Assembly: GCF_007655135.1 (NCBI RefSeq) | Contig: NC_045132.1 | Coordinates: 6,696,001-6,760,000 of the forward strand | Reading direction: 5' to 3' | Length of the DNA stretch: 64,000 nucleotides | Source of the DNA: Punica granatum | Taxonomy: Eukaryota > Streptophyta > Magnoliopsida > Myrtales > Lythraceae | Shown: positions 33,473 to 45,826 of the stretch, piece after piece | Numbering within the stretch: position 1 is the first letter of the stretch | Layout: every line of letters begins with the position of its first letter | Notes under the pieces: model-generated | What the model was told of the DNA's origin: nothing | What the model saw: only the letters and a program-made list of their open reading frames with translations | Databases searched by the model: none | Made by a program: the position numbers and the translations under genes

Positions 33473-36400
33473 TTGTGGCATAACATCTTCCACACCCGGT
33501 GCACTTCCCATGGCAAAGTGTGCACGGTCATTATCAATAGTGGGAGTTATGAGAATATCGTTTCCACTACCATGGTGAAAAAGTTGCACCTCAAGGTGGA
33601 GCCTCATCCGGATCCGTACAAGCTCTCTTGGTTCAAGAAAGGTAACGACGTTCATGTCAATAAACGTTGCTTGGTGCAATTCTCTATTGGCACGCATTAT
33701 AAGGATGAGATTATGTGCGATGTGGTTCCCATGGATGCGTGTCATTTACTTCTTGGACAACCGTGGTTATATGATCGAAGGGTGATTTATGATGGCTTTA
33801 AGAACACCTACTCCTTTGTCAAGGAAGGTGTCAAGATTATTCTAGCACCTTGTAGAATGGATAGCAAGTCTAAGGCCGTCACGGGAGAAAGGAGCTCTTA
33901 TCTCTCCAAATCTCAATTTCTCCAAGTCATGGATCGTTCTTCGGAGGCTTATGCACTCGTGCTCTTGGAGGAGAATGAAGAACGAGGGGATATTCCACCC
34001 GTAGTGAAGTATTTGCTCGAAGAATTTCAGGATGTGGTGCCCGATGAGATTCCGTCAAGACTTCCTCCCATGCAGGATATCCAATATCATATTGATTTGG
34101 TGCCCGGGGCTGCTATCCCAAGTAAGGCGGCGTATCGAATGAGTCCAAAGGAACATGAGGAGTTTCAACGCCAAGTCGACGAACTTTTGCATAAGGGGTT
34201 GATTCGGGAAAGTTTGAGCCCTTGTGCGGTTCCCGCTCTTCTCGTGCCAAAGAATGATGGATCTTGGAGGATGTACATTGATCGTCGGGCTGTGAATAAG
34301 ATCACCATCAAGTATCGCTTTCCAATACCGCGACTTGATGATTTGCTTGATCAACTTCATGGATCTTCGGTCTTTTCCAAAATCGACCTTAGGAGCGGAT
34401 ATCATCAAATTCGAATGCGTCTCGAAGACGAGTGGAAGACAGCATTCAAGACGAGAGATGGTCTCTACGAGTGGCTAGTTATGCCATTCGGCCTCTCTAA
34501 TGGTCCGAGTACCTTCATGCACCTCATGAACCATGTGTTGAAAGCTTTCATCGACAAGTTCTTGGTCGTCTATTTTGACGATATTTTGATCTATAGTACC
34601 AGTGTGGAGGAGCACCTGGAGCATTTTCGAGAGCTCTTTAAGGTGCTTCGAGAGCAACGACTATATACCAACCTTAAGAAGTGTCACTTCCTCACAAATA
34701 GTGTCAACTTCTTGGGTTATATTGTCTCTCAAGAAGGCATTTGCATGGATCCAAGTAAAGTGGAGGCGATCGTAAATTGGCCGACTCCAAGATCTCTCCA
34801 AGAGGTCCGGAGTTTCCATGGGCTAGCTTCTTTCTATCGGAGGTTCATTGCAGGGTTTAGCACTCTTGTCGCTCCTATCACGGAGTGCTTGAAAGGAGGT
34901 GTATTCAAGTGGGACGAGGCGGCTCAAAAGAGTTTTGAGCTAATAAAGAAGAAGATGACGGAGGCACCACTTCTTGCCTTGCTTGACTTTGAGAAAGTCT
35001 TCGAGGTATGTTGCGATGCTTCAAATGTGGGAATTGGAGCCGTTCTTTCTCAAGAAGGCAAACCACTTGCTTTCTTTAGTGAGAAGTTGAATGGACCGAG
35101 GAGGAATTATTCGACGTATGACAAGGAGTTTTATGCCATTGTTCGAGCTTTGGCCAATTGGAGGCATTATCTTATTTCGAAGGAATTTGTGCTCTTCTCG
35201 GACCATGAGGTGTTGAAGTACATTAATGGCCAACATAAGCTCAACAATCGCTATGCCAAGTGGGTGGAGTTCCTACAGGCCTACACGTTCGTGATCAAGC
35301 ATAATAGTGACACTCAAAACCAAGTCGCTAATGCTTTGAGTCGGAGGTGTGGATTGCTTTCATCTATGCAAGTGTTGGGGTTCGAGATCATCAAGGAGCT
35401 TTATGAGGAGGATGTTGATTTTTCCAAGACATGGCGTGAATGTTCCAAAGGCCCTTGGAAGGACTTTCTCGTACATGATGACTATCTTTTCAAGTCCAAT
35501 AAGTTGTGCATTCCTCAATGTTCTTTGAGGGAGGCCATCATCAAAGAAGCTCATGAGGGAGGACTTGGAGGTCACTTTGGGCGAGATAAAACGCTTGCTC
35601 TTATTGATGCGCAATTCTATTGGCCGAATATGATCTGAGACGTATCGAGACATGTCGAGCGCTGCAAAACATGTCATATTGCTAAGGCTCATTCTCAAAA
35701 TACGGGCCTTTACACTCCACTTTCGGTCCCCAATGCACCTTGGGAAGATGTGAGCATCGATTTCGTGGTGGGATTACCAAGGACACAAAGGAACAAAGAC
35801 TCGGTCATGGTGGTGGTGGATCGATTCTCTAAGATGGCGCACTTCGTTTCGTGCCTTAAGACCATGGATGCGTCTCATGTTGCGGATCTTTACTTCAGAG
35901 AGATTGAAAGCTTCATGGCATTCCGAGGACCATCACTTCCGATCGCGATACGAAGTTTATGAGTCACTTTTGGCGTATGCTTTGGAGAAAGCTTAGAACT
36001 ACTCTTTAATTTAGTTCCTCCCATCATCCTCAAACCGATGGCCAAACGGAGGTGGTTAATCAAAGTTTGGGAAGCTTGCTAAGGTCCTTGGTGAAAGGAA
36101 ATATTCGTCAATGGGACATGGTGCTGCCTCAAGCGGAGTTTGCTTATAACCGGTCTCAAAGCAAGTCTACCAGTGAGAGCCCATTCGAGGTTGTTTATGG
36201 ATCTAATCCTATTGGTCCGTTGGATTTGGTCCCTCTTCCAATTAATCACTCTTTTAGTAGTGATGCTGAAGAAAGAGTGAAGCAAATTCGGAGTATGCAT
36301 GAAAAGGTTCGCAAGAAGATCATCTGGCAAAATGAGAAGTACAAGGAGCAAGCCGACAAGTTCAGGAAGCTGGCAACTTTCAAGGAATGAGACTTGAGAG

Positions 36401-36582
36401 TTGGCGAAAACGCAAATAAGGTTGAGCTACCGGGAGACTATGGAGTTTCTGCGACTTTCAATGTCTCTGACCTATTGCCCTATGCTGGAGAAGACGAAGG
36501 GTCTGACTTGGGGACAAGTCTCTTCAAACTGGGGGAGAATGATGGAGAAAACGAGAAGACCATACGATGGTTTTAGAATATA
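33473..36582 (+). pseudogene. Element 2 pol: protease, RT, RNase H, integrase, broken
   Basis: 33473-35638 is open. The protease site reads IINSGSYEN, with Asn in place of the catalytic Asp. The reverse transcriptase has [11 protein letters not shown] (YFDD at 34571-34582), RNase H starts near VCCDASNVGIG, and the integrase zinc region follows. A TGA at 35636 cuts the integrase N-terminus. The frame then continues through [10 protein letters not shown] and [11 protein letters not shown], shifts near 35905, has a TAA near 36008 and resumes with [13 protein letters not shown] to FKE (stop at about 36388). About 30 residues of the C-terminal GPY/F region are missing before KVELPGDYGVSATFNVSDL. 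Confidence 0.9.
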
Positions 36583-37031
36583 ATTAAAGGCTGTTGGACT
36601 GAAACCGTAGAGTCATTTCGTGCTTAGTTTTCTGAGTCATTTCTGCACTAAATAGGGTCAAATAAGATGTAATTGGAAAGCCCTAGAAGTCTAGTTTCCA
36701 ATGCATCAAACTATTCGTAATTTGGAGTTGTCTAGGAAAAGTTATTGTCATTTTCGTGAGTTGTGTCCAGAAAAATCCGAGAAGATAAAATTAGAGTTAA
36801 TGGGGTTTTGGGAATCTAAAAAGTCCTTGTGTCCTTGTTCTATAAATAGGATGATCGTGTAAGGACACGGGCAAGTCATCTTTGAAGTAATCAATTTATA
36901 TTCTAGAGTAACTTATTCTTTGAGTTGTTCTTCTATGACTTCGAATAATTTAGGTGGATTCCTAAGGTTCTTCGGGTCGTTCGCTCATTATTTTGGGGGT
37001 TTTGTCCTCTCTTCTCTCCTTACCGCCATCA
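36540..37031 (+). repeat. Element 2 3' LTR (492 bp)
   Basis: It starts directly after the polypurine tract gggggagaa (36531-36539) and ends ccgccatca before the target duplication caaag (37032-37036). It differs from both 5' copies by scattered substitutions, in line with an old insertion. Confidence 0.93.
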
Positions 37032-37036
37032 CAAAG

Positions 37037-40000
37037 TTATGTAAAGCCGAAGAGGTTTTTCCTCGGTTAGTCCTCGAGAAATCAGAAAAGAAAGAGGAAA
37101 AAAAAAAGAGGTTTTAATTTCAAACCAAATACAATCTCTTTAAGAGAGCACAAAGAAACAACTTTCCTATATTCAGTCACAATTTAATACGCTTCCAGCT
37201 TCCAACCACCGAGTTCCGACTGAAGACTGAAGACTATCATAATTTTTTAACCAATATAATCAGTTGCATATGCAAAAGAATTTATGTGACTTAGAAGGAA
37301 CAATCAGAAATTAGAAAAAGAACTAATGCGATTAATTTTTGAAGAACACGAAGTAGGGATCTCGGGATTATTCTTTGGTAAATTTCCTTCTTCGTCTTTT
37401 TCTTTCCTCGAGACCAAGTCGATCAATTCCTCCACTATCATTTTATTGAATAGAGATTATAATTCTAAATAAAGTAGGACGTGACCTGATAGTTCTCTTA
37501 CTAATTCCTTCTCAAAATTAACATATCTAATCGGCCATCTATCACCATAACACTGATATATGGCAGATCAAATATATTAGCATTCAGAAGGGATAAGTAA
37601 GAGAATCATCTAGTCACGTCCTGCTTAAAGTTAACATTGACAGAACATAGAAGAAGGAACTCGAAAATTAATTTCATTGAGATCACAATCCTTCTTATTA
37701 GAGTTACATACAGTGGATAGATAACGTAGCAAAAAGAGAGCTTCAAATGTAAGTAAAAGAGATATCCGAAAATTTTCAATGAAACGACATCATCAATCAT
37801 CTGTTTATATGCTCGTAATATTAGTTGCCATGAAATTACATCAACAATCATAACACAAGTTTTTGGTAAGCCTCCTCAAAAATTTGCACTTGAAATTCTA
37901 CACGCAGAAAAAGATTTAAAAATCAAAGAATTAAAGTATGAGGAACAGAGTCACAATAAAGCCAAACCTCGGAACTTTTTTTTTTTCAAGAAATTGTTTA
38001 TTTGACATCACAAAATCTCTCTTGATAGGATTATATGACTGCCTATACCATAGAAATTCTTCCACAGAGATTCCGAGACTTAAAAAAAAGACAATCTTTT
38101 ATGAAATTATATATCAATTTAAGTACATTAAGCAAAGAGTAATCGAGGAAGAAAAGGTTTAGAACCTCTACTCTTCGAAAATTTTGCGATTGCAGATTAA
38201 TTAATTAGAGTTTCCTCTATCGTTCAAGTTGCAATTGAGGGATTCTCCTCGATGTCTTCATAACCTTTCTCCTACGTGCACAGTTGACCGAATGCTCCTT
38301 GATTGTTTTCGCGACGTACTCATCCAATGCTCCCAATGGTCTCATCTGTACCTATATAAAGATGAGTTGGATAGATTCTCTTAGATTTGAGATTAGATTC
38401 ACCATGATTTGAATTGTCTTGAAGATAGATGCTCCTTGGGCCTTAAGGTTCAGACATTGGCCCTACTCCTCATACACTGGTGGGCCTACCACATGGGCCG
38501 GAAAGGCCATAGTCATCAGGTAGAACGGTAGGACCACTGAACGGTAGAGAGTCTAGAGACACGGTAAAGCCGAAGTCGAGTCGATCATCACATGCAGGCT
38601 TCTGCTCGCTTATGCTTCGTTTGGCATTGCGTTTGAGGTAGCTTTAGTGCTTATTGACCACATGATTTTTCATTAGTGCAAAGAGCCGAAAGTGAGGTTT
38701 TAGACATCATATTTTAAGAGAAACCATACACTACACTGACTTGGCCATGTGATGGTCATTCTCAGTCCTTTTCATCGTCTGTGACTATACAAATTGAAAT
38801 TTTATCCTTGCACTTGCATCATATTTGTTGGGCTAATTTAATTTCCAAGGGTATTTGCTTATGGTTCTCCCGGATTTGCATAGAGATGTCGACACGGATA
38901 ACATCCATCGCGTTCATTTTGCTACAGATGCTGTTCTATATTGACTGCACGAAAAGAAAAAAACCAACGAAGGTGGTGTGCAAAATATTATAATAGGTAT
39001 GGCAAAAAAAAAAAAAATTTGAGTGTGTATCTTGACATCTATAAGTTCAAAAGTCCTGACTAATCCATTTCAAGTTGTATTGACCCACTAAACAAGGATT
39101 TTTAACTTGATACCTTATTTAATGAGATTACGCGATGAATCACTCTTGTTGATCGCAAAGATTCATTTTTTGGTGAAATGACAAAGTATCCACGGCCACA
39201 AGTTGAGACTAACTTTCATCACATGGATATAAATATATATATATATATATATATATGCCTCTTGAAAAAAAAAAAGAGTAAATTGATCCGTATAGTTCTC
39301 AACCTCCTTTACCTTAGAGTCGAAGTGCTTTGGGGGGAAGAATATGCCAGAAATTCAAGTTTAAAGTTTTGTCCCCAATATTTGTCAATCTACTACATAA
39401 ATTCAAACTGAAGTGCTCATATATGAAGAAAAAAGCAACACGTCCAATGCAAAACTGAGATATAAAAGCAATGGTCATCGCGGACTAAGACGTCAACGTC
39501 GTCAGAGAAAAATTGAGCTTTATGATATTAAAATCCAGATTCAATCGTGCGCTGCACTTTCCCTATGAATTGATGCCCATAGCTAAAATCCAAGTTGTCC
39601 TCTTCAGGGTTACGTTTTTCATTAAGAAAAGTACCTGAAATGACTATTTTTCGAAGTGAATCATAATATTCAAAAGTTTAATTGAATTATAATTAATTCA
39701 GTTGAATCGAGTCGGCTCATTAAGAGATAAAACTCTCTCAACTTGAATTTTCTACGCTCATAAAAATTTAAATTTGAAACTTTACTTAAACAAAATAAGT
39801 ATCGAACAGTTTGAACTCATCTAGGTTAGTAATGAAATGTCTCTTTCGACATAAAGGTCCAGGCTTCATAATTTATGGTAAAGTCCGAGACGAAAGTTCA
39901 AAACATCTTCCGAACTTTGGGCTCATATAAATTACCCAAAAAAGAAGAATATAATATAAATAAAGGGTAAATATGGGCACTCCCGAACTTTGGGCTCATG

Positions 40001-42179
40001 TAAACTTCACTCCCTCAACCTTGAAAATGAAAACTTGACTCCCCAAACAATCAGTTTGTATGAATTTCACTCCCCAACCTTTATTTCACCAATAAAACAT
40101 ACTCTACTTTAGCATATATAATGCCCGTGCTTGTTTTAACGGACCAAAACACCCTTGGTAATGGATGAGAGACCACATTCTCCCACCAATTCTTATATGT
40201 TATTGCTCAAAATTAATAAGAAGACGATATAAAGTGTTTGTGGTTTACAGCTTATATCAGATTTCTTGCTCGAATTCTGAAATAAAAAGTCTAAAATAAA
40301 AGAATCTTTATTACTCTAAAATAAAAGAGTCTTGCTGTTTTTTTCAATTTAATCAAATAAGTGTCTAAAATTAATTAGTTATAAGTTAGTTATGTAGAAT
40401 ATAGGAGGAAGAGAGAAAAATGAGAGTGAGAGTCTTACTTCATGATTGAGTCAAAAATTACTTAATGAGTAAATAAATAAATAAATCATTTTTTACTTAT
40501 AACTAGGCATCTCCTTTTTCCCAACATGATGCCCTAAAACCCTCCTTAAGAATCTTCTCTTTCTTATCCTTTCTCTCTTTTTCCTATACATATTTTATCT
40601 TAAATAATTAGGTCCTTATTTTTGAAGAATTTAATTTGTCAAACACAAGGGATCTTCGTTTTTCCATTCCCGCAATTTCTTTGTCTGGTCTGTGCAAGAA
40701 ACAATTTGGTCGGAGCATCTTTTCACATTGATATTATCAAAGATTTGGATTTTGTTGCATTCATATATAAAATGTTATTATATATCACAAGCATTTGGCC
40801 TCTGCCTCAGCAAAATACGTCCCTATTTATTTTTTTTCTTTTTAAATATTCCGCAGTTTAAATTATTTAAAAATAGGCTCAATAACTACTAATATATAAT
40901 AATATGATGACGAGCCATTGACACCTTCTTGTGACACTCGTCTTTCCTAACCAAATTCTGTAAAAAAAGATGCTTTCGTAATTTGGAAGTACTCGAATCG
41001 GGCTTCAACTTTGTAGCATGACATGTATCTATTTATTAATTGGATTCTTTTCTAAGCTAATAAAGGGAAAGCGATTCAAGCAAATAAAGAAAGAAAAAGG
41101 ACAGAAAAAGAGAAAAACCTAAGCCATTATGAATTAGAATAAATCAAACTAGACTTTGTTACATAATTATTGTCTCGACTCTACAATAAAGCAGGAATGC
41201 GCTTGTTTAAATTTGAAGAGCCCCAAGATTGTGCTAGTGATAAGGAAGAATTTCAGTACCTACCTGATCCCAAATTCGATCCACCTTGAGATCAGCAAAG
41301 GTTCCATTTATGGGGCATTTATCTGATTCAGGCATCACTGTGGGTTCCAAAGTCCTAAGACATTAGCTGGGCAAAGTTTGGACACTCCCAATTACAAAAA
41401 AAAAAATGTTGAGCTCCGGCTAAGTACCTGCATGATGTGCCGTTAGCGCAATGATAGAGGATGGGTTTGGTATTTGGATATGCATTTATATCAATAACTA
41501 ATTTATGCATAATGTGAGCTATTAACATAACGATAGCCATTGACATTTGGATATTCGTTGTATCAATAACCGATTTATCAGATCAAGTAAGGCCAAAAGG
41601 GCAAAAAAAAAAAAACAGAGACAGGTATCATGGGTACAAATTCCAATTTAAGAAGGAATTTCGCACTTTTTCAAATTTTCTTTTTGGGATGAATTTTCAA
41701 ATGATTTTTCTTGGAATTTTTTTTTCTCTTGTGTGTACAAAAATCGCATGGAGTACCTTTTCTTTTTGTAACCAAACAACATTTCTATTCAATATTTGGA
41801 ATTATGGAATTAGCTATTGCCCTAAATTACGATAGCGGTTACCCAACCTAATAAGAATCTACACTTTCTTCTTTTTTTTTTTTAATTTGTGTTCTGGACT
41901 ACATGTATATCCACGCTGCCGATCTGAAAAGTACATTTTGGATGGAGTCAAGGATCCCTTTTAATATTTTCACTAGCCGAGATAGAGTTATTAGTGTTTC
42001 AAATTCAGTTCCTACCTAATCCTAAGATGTTCCCTTAATCATGCCCAAAAAAGAATCTGTGTTATGTCGGTTTGAATTAATGCTTGTATATATTTATCAA
42101 TATTCTCATAACAGATGAGAATTTTTAATTTCTTACAGGTACACGAATCAATTGATCTTTTCTACAAGGAAAAACTAAT
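37037..42179. repeat. Segment B noncoding DNA, continuing from the element 2 insertion site
   Basis: It matches segment A from about 2808 to 5760 (B to about 39750), with a TA microsatellite at about 39232-39256. It then diverges and regains similarity in pieces: 40860-41020 to 6660-6800, and 41035-41960 to 8340-8940 and 10959-11040. It lacks the CACTA-like and MULE-like elements found in A. The sequence around 39965-40130 resembles one end of a TIR element (gggtaaatatgggcactccc). ORFs such as 38781-38993 and 40622-40861 are not conserved frames. No gene is supported. Confidence 0.65.
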
Positions 42180-43407
42180 CACTACCTCACCTTGGAAATT
42201 ATTTTTTTAAGCTTTAAATGCTTTTCTCTTTTAGTCCATCTTTTTTTAATTCATTTTCATCAAGTAACTTTACTTACTTTTCTCTTTTAGCAATTTCATT
42301 ATGTTCGTTCGTTTTCATACTATACCTTTAGTTGTTTTTCTATTATCACCATTTAATCAATTTTTCTATTAGGAAAATGGCAAGTTTTGGTCACATTTTT
42401 TAATAGTATCTTAATTCTCTCTCTCTTCCCCTCTCTTTGTTTTTGTAAATCTTGTCTTCAGTGTTTAACAATTTGTTCTTTAATCTCATTGCGTCTAATT
42501 CTTCCATAGAACACATAAAAAAAAAGAGGAAGACTACGAAAGGGTAAAGCGGGCGAATGGCGATTGAGGTCAAACGCCAGACGCCAAAGCGCAAGTGGGG
42601 TTGTCAATGACCTTATTGTTATGTCCACTTTCACTCTTTGCAAAGATGAAGAAAGTTAAGAGAGATCCAAGCGGTAGGGGCGTGGAATCAGCTCCCATTA
42701 GTGAAGTTTGTCATCGAGGACGTCACTCAAGGCAGTAGTGGCCGCCACAATCCCGTTGTCTCCTTTTAGATTGATCTCAAATTTTTTTAGGCTCTCTCTT
42801 TAGGTTAGGCCAGTGACCAACATTACCAGAGGTAAGCTCTCGACAACCTCACATTGGACGAGGTCATAGTTATGGAGCCAAGCTGACCCTTTTCTCTAAG
42901 TCCAGTACATTTGTTTTAAGTTCTTCAATTTAAATTAAAAAATTTCTTTTATTTTCATAGGGAAGTGGACATAATCGACGATCGCCTCTGATCTCGTCTG
43001 TGCAATGCTATCTGCAATTTGGCCTTGTGTCCCTCTCTTCCTCTTCAGCTTCCATCATCCTTTATATTTTTGTAAATAATAATTTTATTTTTTTAAAATA
43101 ATTTCCTAGTTTTTAAAAGATTAAAGAAAAAAATGAGATAAAAATGGGTTTGTAACATTAAGAAAAAAATTGAAAGAATAAAAGAATTAGGACAAAAATG
43201 GAAAATTAATTAAATTTGAGGGCCAAAACTTGACTTTTATCTAACAGAATATTAATTGAAAGGATGAAAATAGAAATATAACCAAAAGTATAGGATAAGA
43301 AAGAAAAGGAAAGGAAAAGGACTAATACGACCGAAAAATAATCAAAGCTACTAGATGAGAACTAACCCCCACCCAACAAAAAAAGGTCCCTAAGGTGAGG
43401 CAGTAGG
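42180..43407. mobile_element. Long-TIR (MULE-like) element in segment B
   Basis: The left end cactacctcaccttgg pairs with ctactgcctcacctta from the inverted right end. The inverted similarity continues patchily for about 230 bases inward (tagttgtttttctatt against ggttatatttctattt; caagttttgg on both arms). The middle (about 42400-43010) is of higher complexity, includes short ORFs without known domains and could be captured sequence. Target duplications are not evident. The matching parts of segments A and C lack it. Confidence 0.45.
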
Positions 43408-44241
43408 CTAAAAGTATAGTTTTCCCTTCTTATAAACAATTATATTCCCTAATTTTGGTGGGAGTAAAATATCTCGGAGAATCCCTGCAATATTTCTTGA
43501 TCTTGTAATTTTCATTGAACATCTTGTACCATTTTACAAGTAATAATGAGATCTTTATTACTATTTTATGAGATTTTATGTATTTTCTACTTTAGACATT
43601 TGATATATTGGATATCATCTAAGTCAACTATCAATCAGTTTTTTTTTTATACTACCCAATATGGCTCCGACTAATTCGGGTTCGAGTTAAATCGAATTAT
43701 CAATCATTTTAACTATGAGGGCAAATGATGTAGTAAAGTACGTGGTTGGTCTTTCTGTACGCATGTTCGTATGTGCCTAAAAAATATAACCAAAAAATCA
43801 TCATGTTTCCCTTTGTAATACCCAAAAAAAGAAAAAAAAACAAATGAAATAATTGTTCCTTTTATCAGAAGAAAAGTAGGAAGTTGAGATTGTTGATTAA
43901 CCTTGAAAAAGGTCATGAAGTTAAAGGGAAAAACCAATCTTAAATAGGCAAACTTCGTCCACGACAATCCGTAGAGCCATGAGATCGTAGAAAATGTTAA
44001 TTTAGAACTACCAATCAGATGTTGAAGGCTATAACATATATTTACCATTCTATTTCTTTGCTTCGTCTATAATAATTCTACACGTAGTAGATAGAGACGA
44101 GAAACGAAATAGGGGATTGATTATAATCTTTGAAACACGTTTGACTGGCTAAAGAACTTTTTCTCTTTTGGCTAGTGATTATAATGGAACATCGATTAGG
44201 GGCATTTTAGAGCATAAAATATGTGCATTGTCACTTTGCAG
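43408..44241. other. Segment B DNA between the TIR element and the exon 2 pseudogene
   Basis: The stretch near 43445-43520 resembles 61700-61770 in segment C (caatatttcttga). The last 60 bases before 44242 resemble the end of the AAA-ATPase intron. Exon 1 of the AAA-ATPase is absent from here and from the 2 kb upstream. The ORF 43713-44048 has no recognised domain. Confidence 0.5.
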
Positions 44242-44482
44242 TTGACACTTTCCGGACTCCTCAACGTGGTCAAGCTGTGGCGGCAAAAAATATATATATA
44301 TATTCACGACGAAGCACATGGAGAAGCGTGATCCAGCCCTGCTGTGCCTTGGGCGAATGAACATGCACATCTGTATGTCCTGTTGCACGTTCCATGGCTT
44401 CATGCTTTTAGCCTCCAATTGCCTCAGGATCTTGGAGGCCGACCTGAGCCATGGCCATTGTCATGTGCTGGAAGAGATCGAG

Positions 44483-45206
44483 TGATAGGGTTGAGCCGGT
44501 CTCCGAGCATGAGGACAAGTTGCATATTTCTACCGGACCGATAACCAGAGCACGTGCCAAGAAATTGGAGCACGCTTTGCAGAACTTATGGACGAATATT
44601 CTGGAAGAGGCATGCAGTTCGAGAGACGAGCGAGTCGACTCGGGGCTGATTTTGGTCATCAAGAGTGCTGAACCTCATCAGTACACATCGGGACATTAAA
44701 TGATGACCACAACCACCTCAAATCGGGTTGAATATGCATCCTAGAAGATGGCCACCAATTCTGGTTTGACTATTAGGTTGGAATATGCCTTCTAGAAGAT
44801 GGTCACCAAATCTGGGTGGAATATTAGGTTGGAATATCTGGTTGGAATATCTGGTTGGACTATTAGGTTGGAATATGCCATCTAGAATATGCTTGTTTTC
44901 CTTAGTTGTCTTCAATTGCAAGAGCATTATATAAGCTCCTCCCTAGGTTAGTTTTAGACACAACTCTTCTACCATTTTTCCTATCTTGTGAGAGATATTC
45001 TCCAAATTGTTCTTGTTGAACTTATGCTTCAAGGGTTGCAAGTCGATTACTTGTAGTTCTTAAGCTTCTTATAATATCGGTTTCTAGCTCTATATAGCTA
45101 CGGGGTCGATATTCCACCTTTCGAAATCTCTATCTTGGACGATCCGGGATTTGATTCCATATCATTGTTGCTGGGTTCCGCGACGGATTCGACGGGGTTC
45201 ACATCA
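44483..45206 (+). repeat. Element 3 5' LTR (724 bp)
   Basis: It runs tgatagggttgag to ggggttcacatca. U3 contains the duplicated coding tail (to 44699), then about 165 bases (44725-44890) with repeated ttggaatat words that could be enhancer repeats, then a TATA box tatataa (44928-44934). The primer site starts four bases after the LTR. Confidence 0.95.
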
Positions 45207-45826
45207 TTTTGGTATCAGAGCTTAGGCTCCAAATTGAGGTTTCATCTATCCTTGTTCTTTCCTTGTTCACCATTCTGGAATTTTTAGATCTATCTTCCAT
45301 TTCTATCCTTTCCATTTAGTCTTGACTGATCCGTTCATAGCTATTAAAAAAAAAAATCGTCCAAAAAAAAAAACGTGAAAAAGAATCAAAAAAAAAAAAA
45401 AAAAAGAGGAGAGGAGATCTGATTACACAGGCCTTAAGTAGATCTGTCATAGTTGCTTCCATTCTGCTTTTCTCCGATCGTATTTGTGTCCATTCCATCT
45501 TTGATTTGTCTGGGCTCATTCCTTTTACATACATCTTGTCCATCCATATATCTCTTTGCTTCTTTGCTACTTGGAACTGATATTATAAGTGGCTCGAGCG
45601 AACAAGTAATTTCCTCAAGGACTTGTAATTAGATTGCTCAGTTCGTCCAGAACTTTGTGGAGAAATCTGTGAGAGGAAAAAGGCCAGAGGGAGTGAGACC
45701 ATCAGAGGGTAAAAGCCATTGTATCGAGTGAAATACGAGAGTTTGTGTGACATCGATTTGAGAGTAAACACGTGAGGGAGTGATTGTGAGGTTCTTTTTC
45801 TCTAATATTTCTTTGCAGATTTCAAC
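45207..45826 (+). other. Element 3 leader region
   Basis: It contains the primer binding site (45210-45221), poly-A tracts at about 45351-45405 and a noncoding leader up to the gag ATG. A pyrimidine tract ending ctttgcag just before attt at about 45819 looks like a 3' splice site, so gag mRNA may be spliced in the leader. That is inference only. Confidence 0.6.

Larger units (their letters stand above)
29312..37031 (+). mobile_element. Ty3/gypsy LTR retrotransposon, element 2, dead, with duplicated 5' end
   Basis: 5' LTR copies lie at 29312-29805 and 31799-32292, and the 3' LTR at 36540-37031. All have TG..CA ends. The target duplication caaag is present at 29307-29311, 31794-31798 and 37032-37036. 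The unoccupied site is visible in segment A at about 2805 (aacaaagttacg). Primer site, gag, protease, reverse transcriptase, RNase H, integrase and polypurine tract (36531-36539) follow in the usual gypsy order. Several in-frame stops, a frameshift, a missing GPY/F block and a substituted protease Asp make it inactive. It belongs to a different family from elements 1 and 3. Confidence 0.95.
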
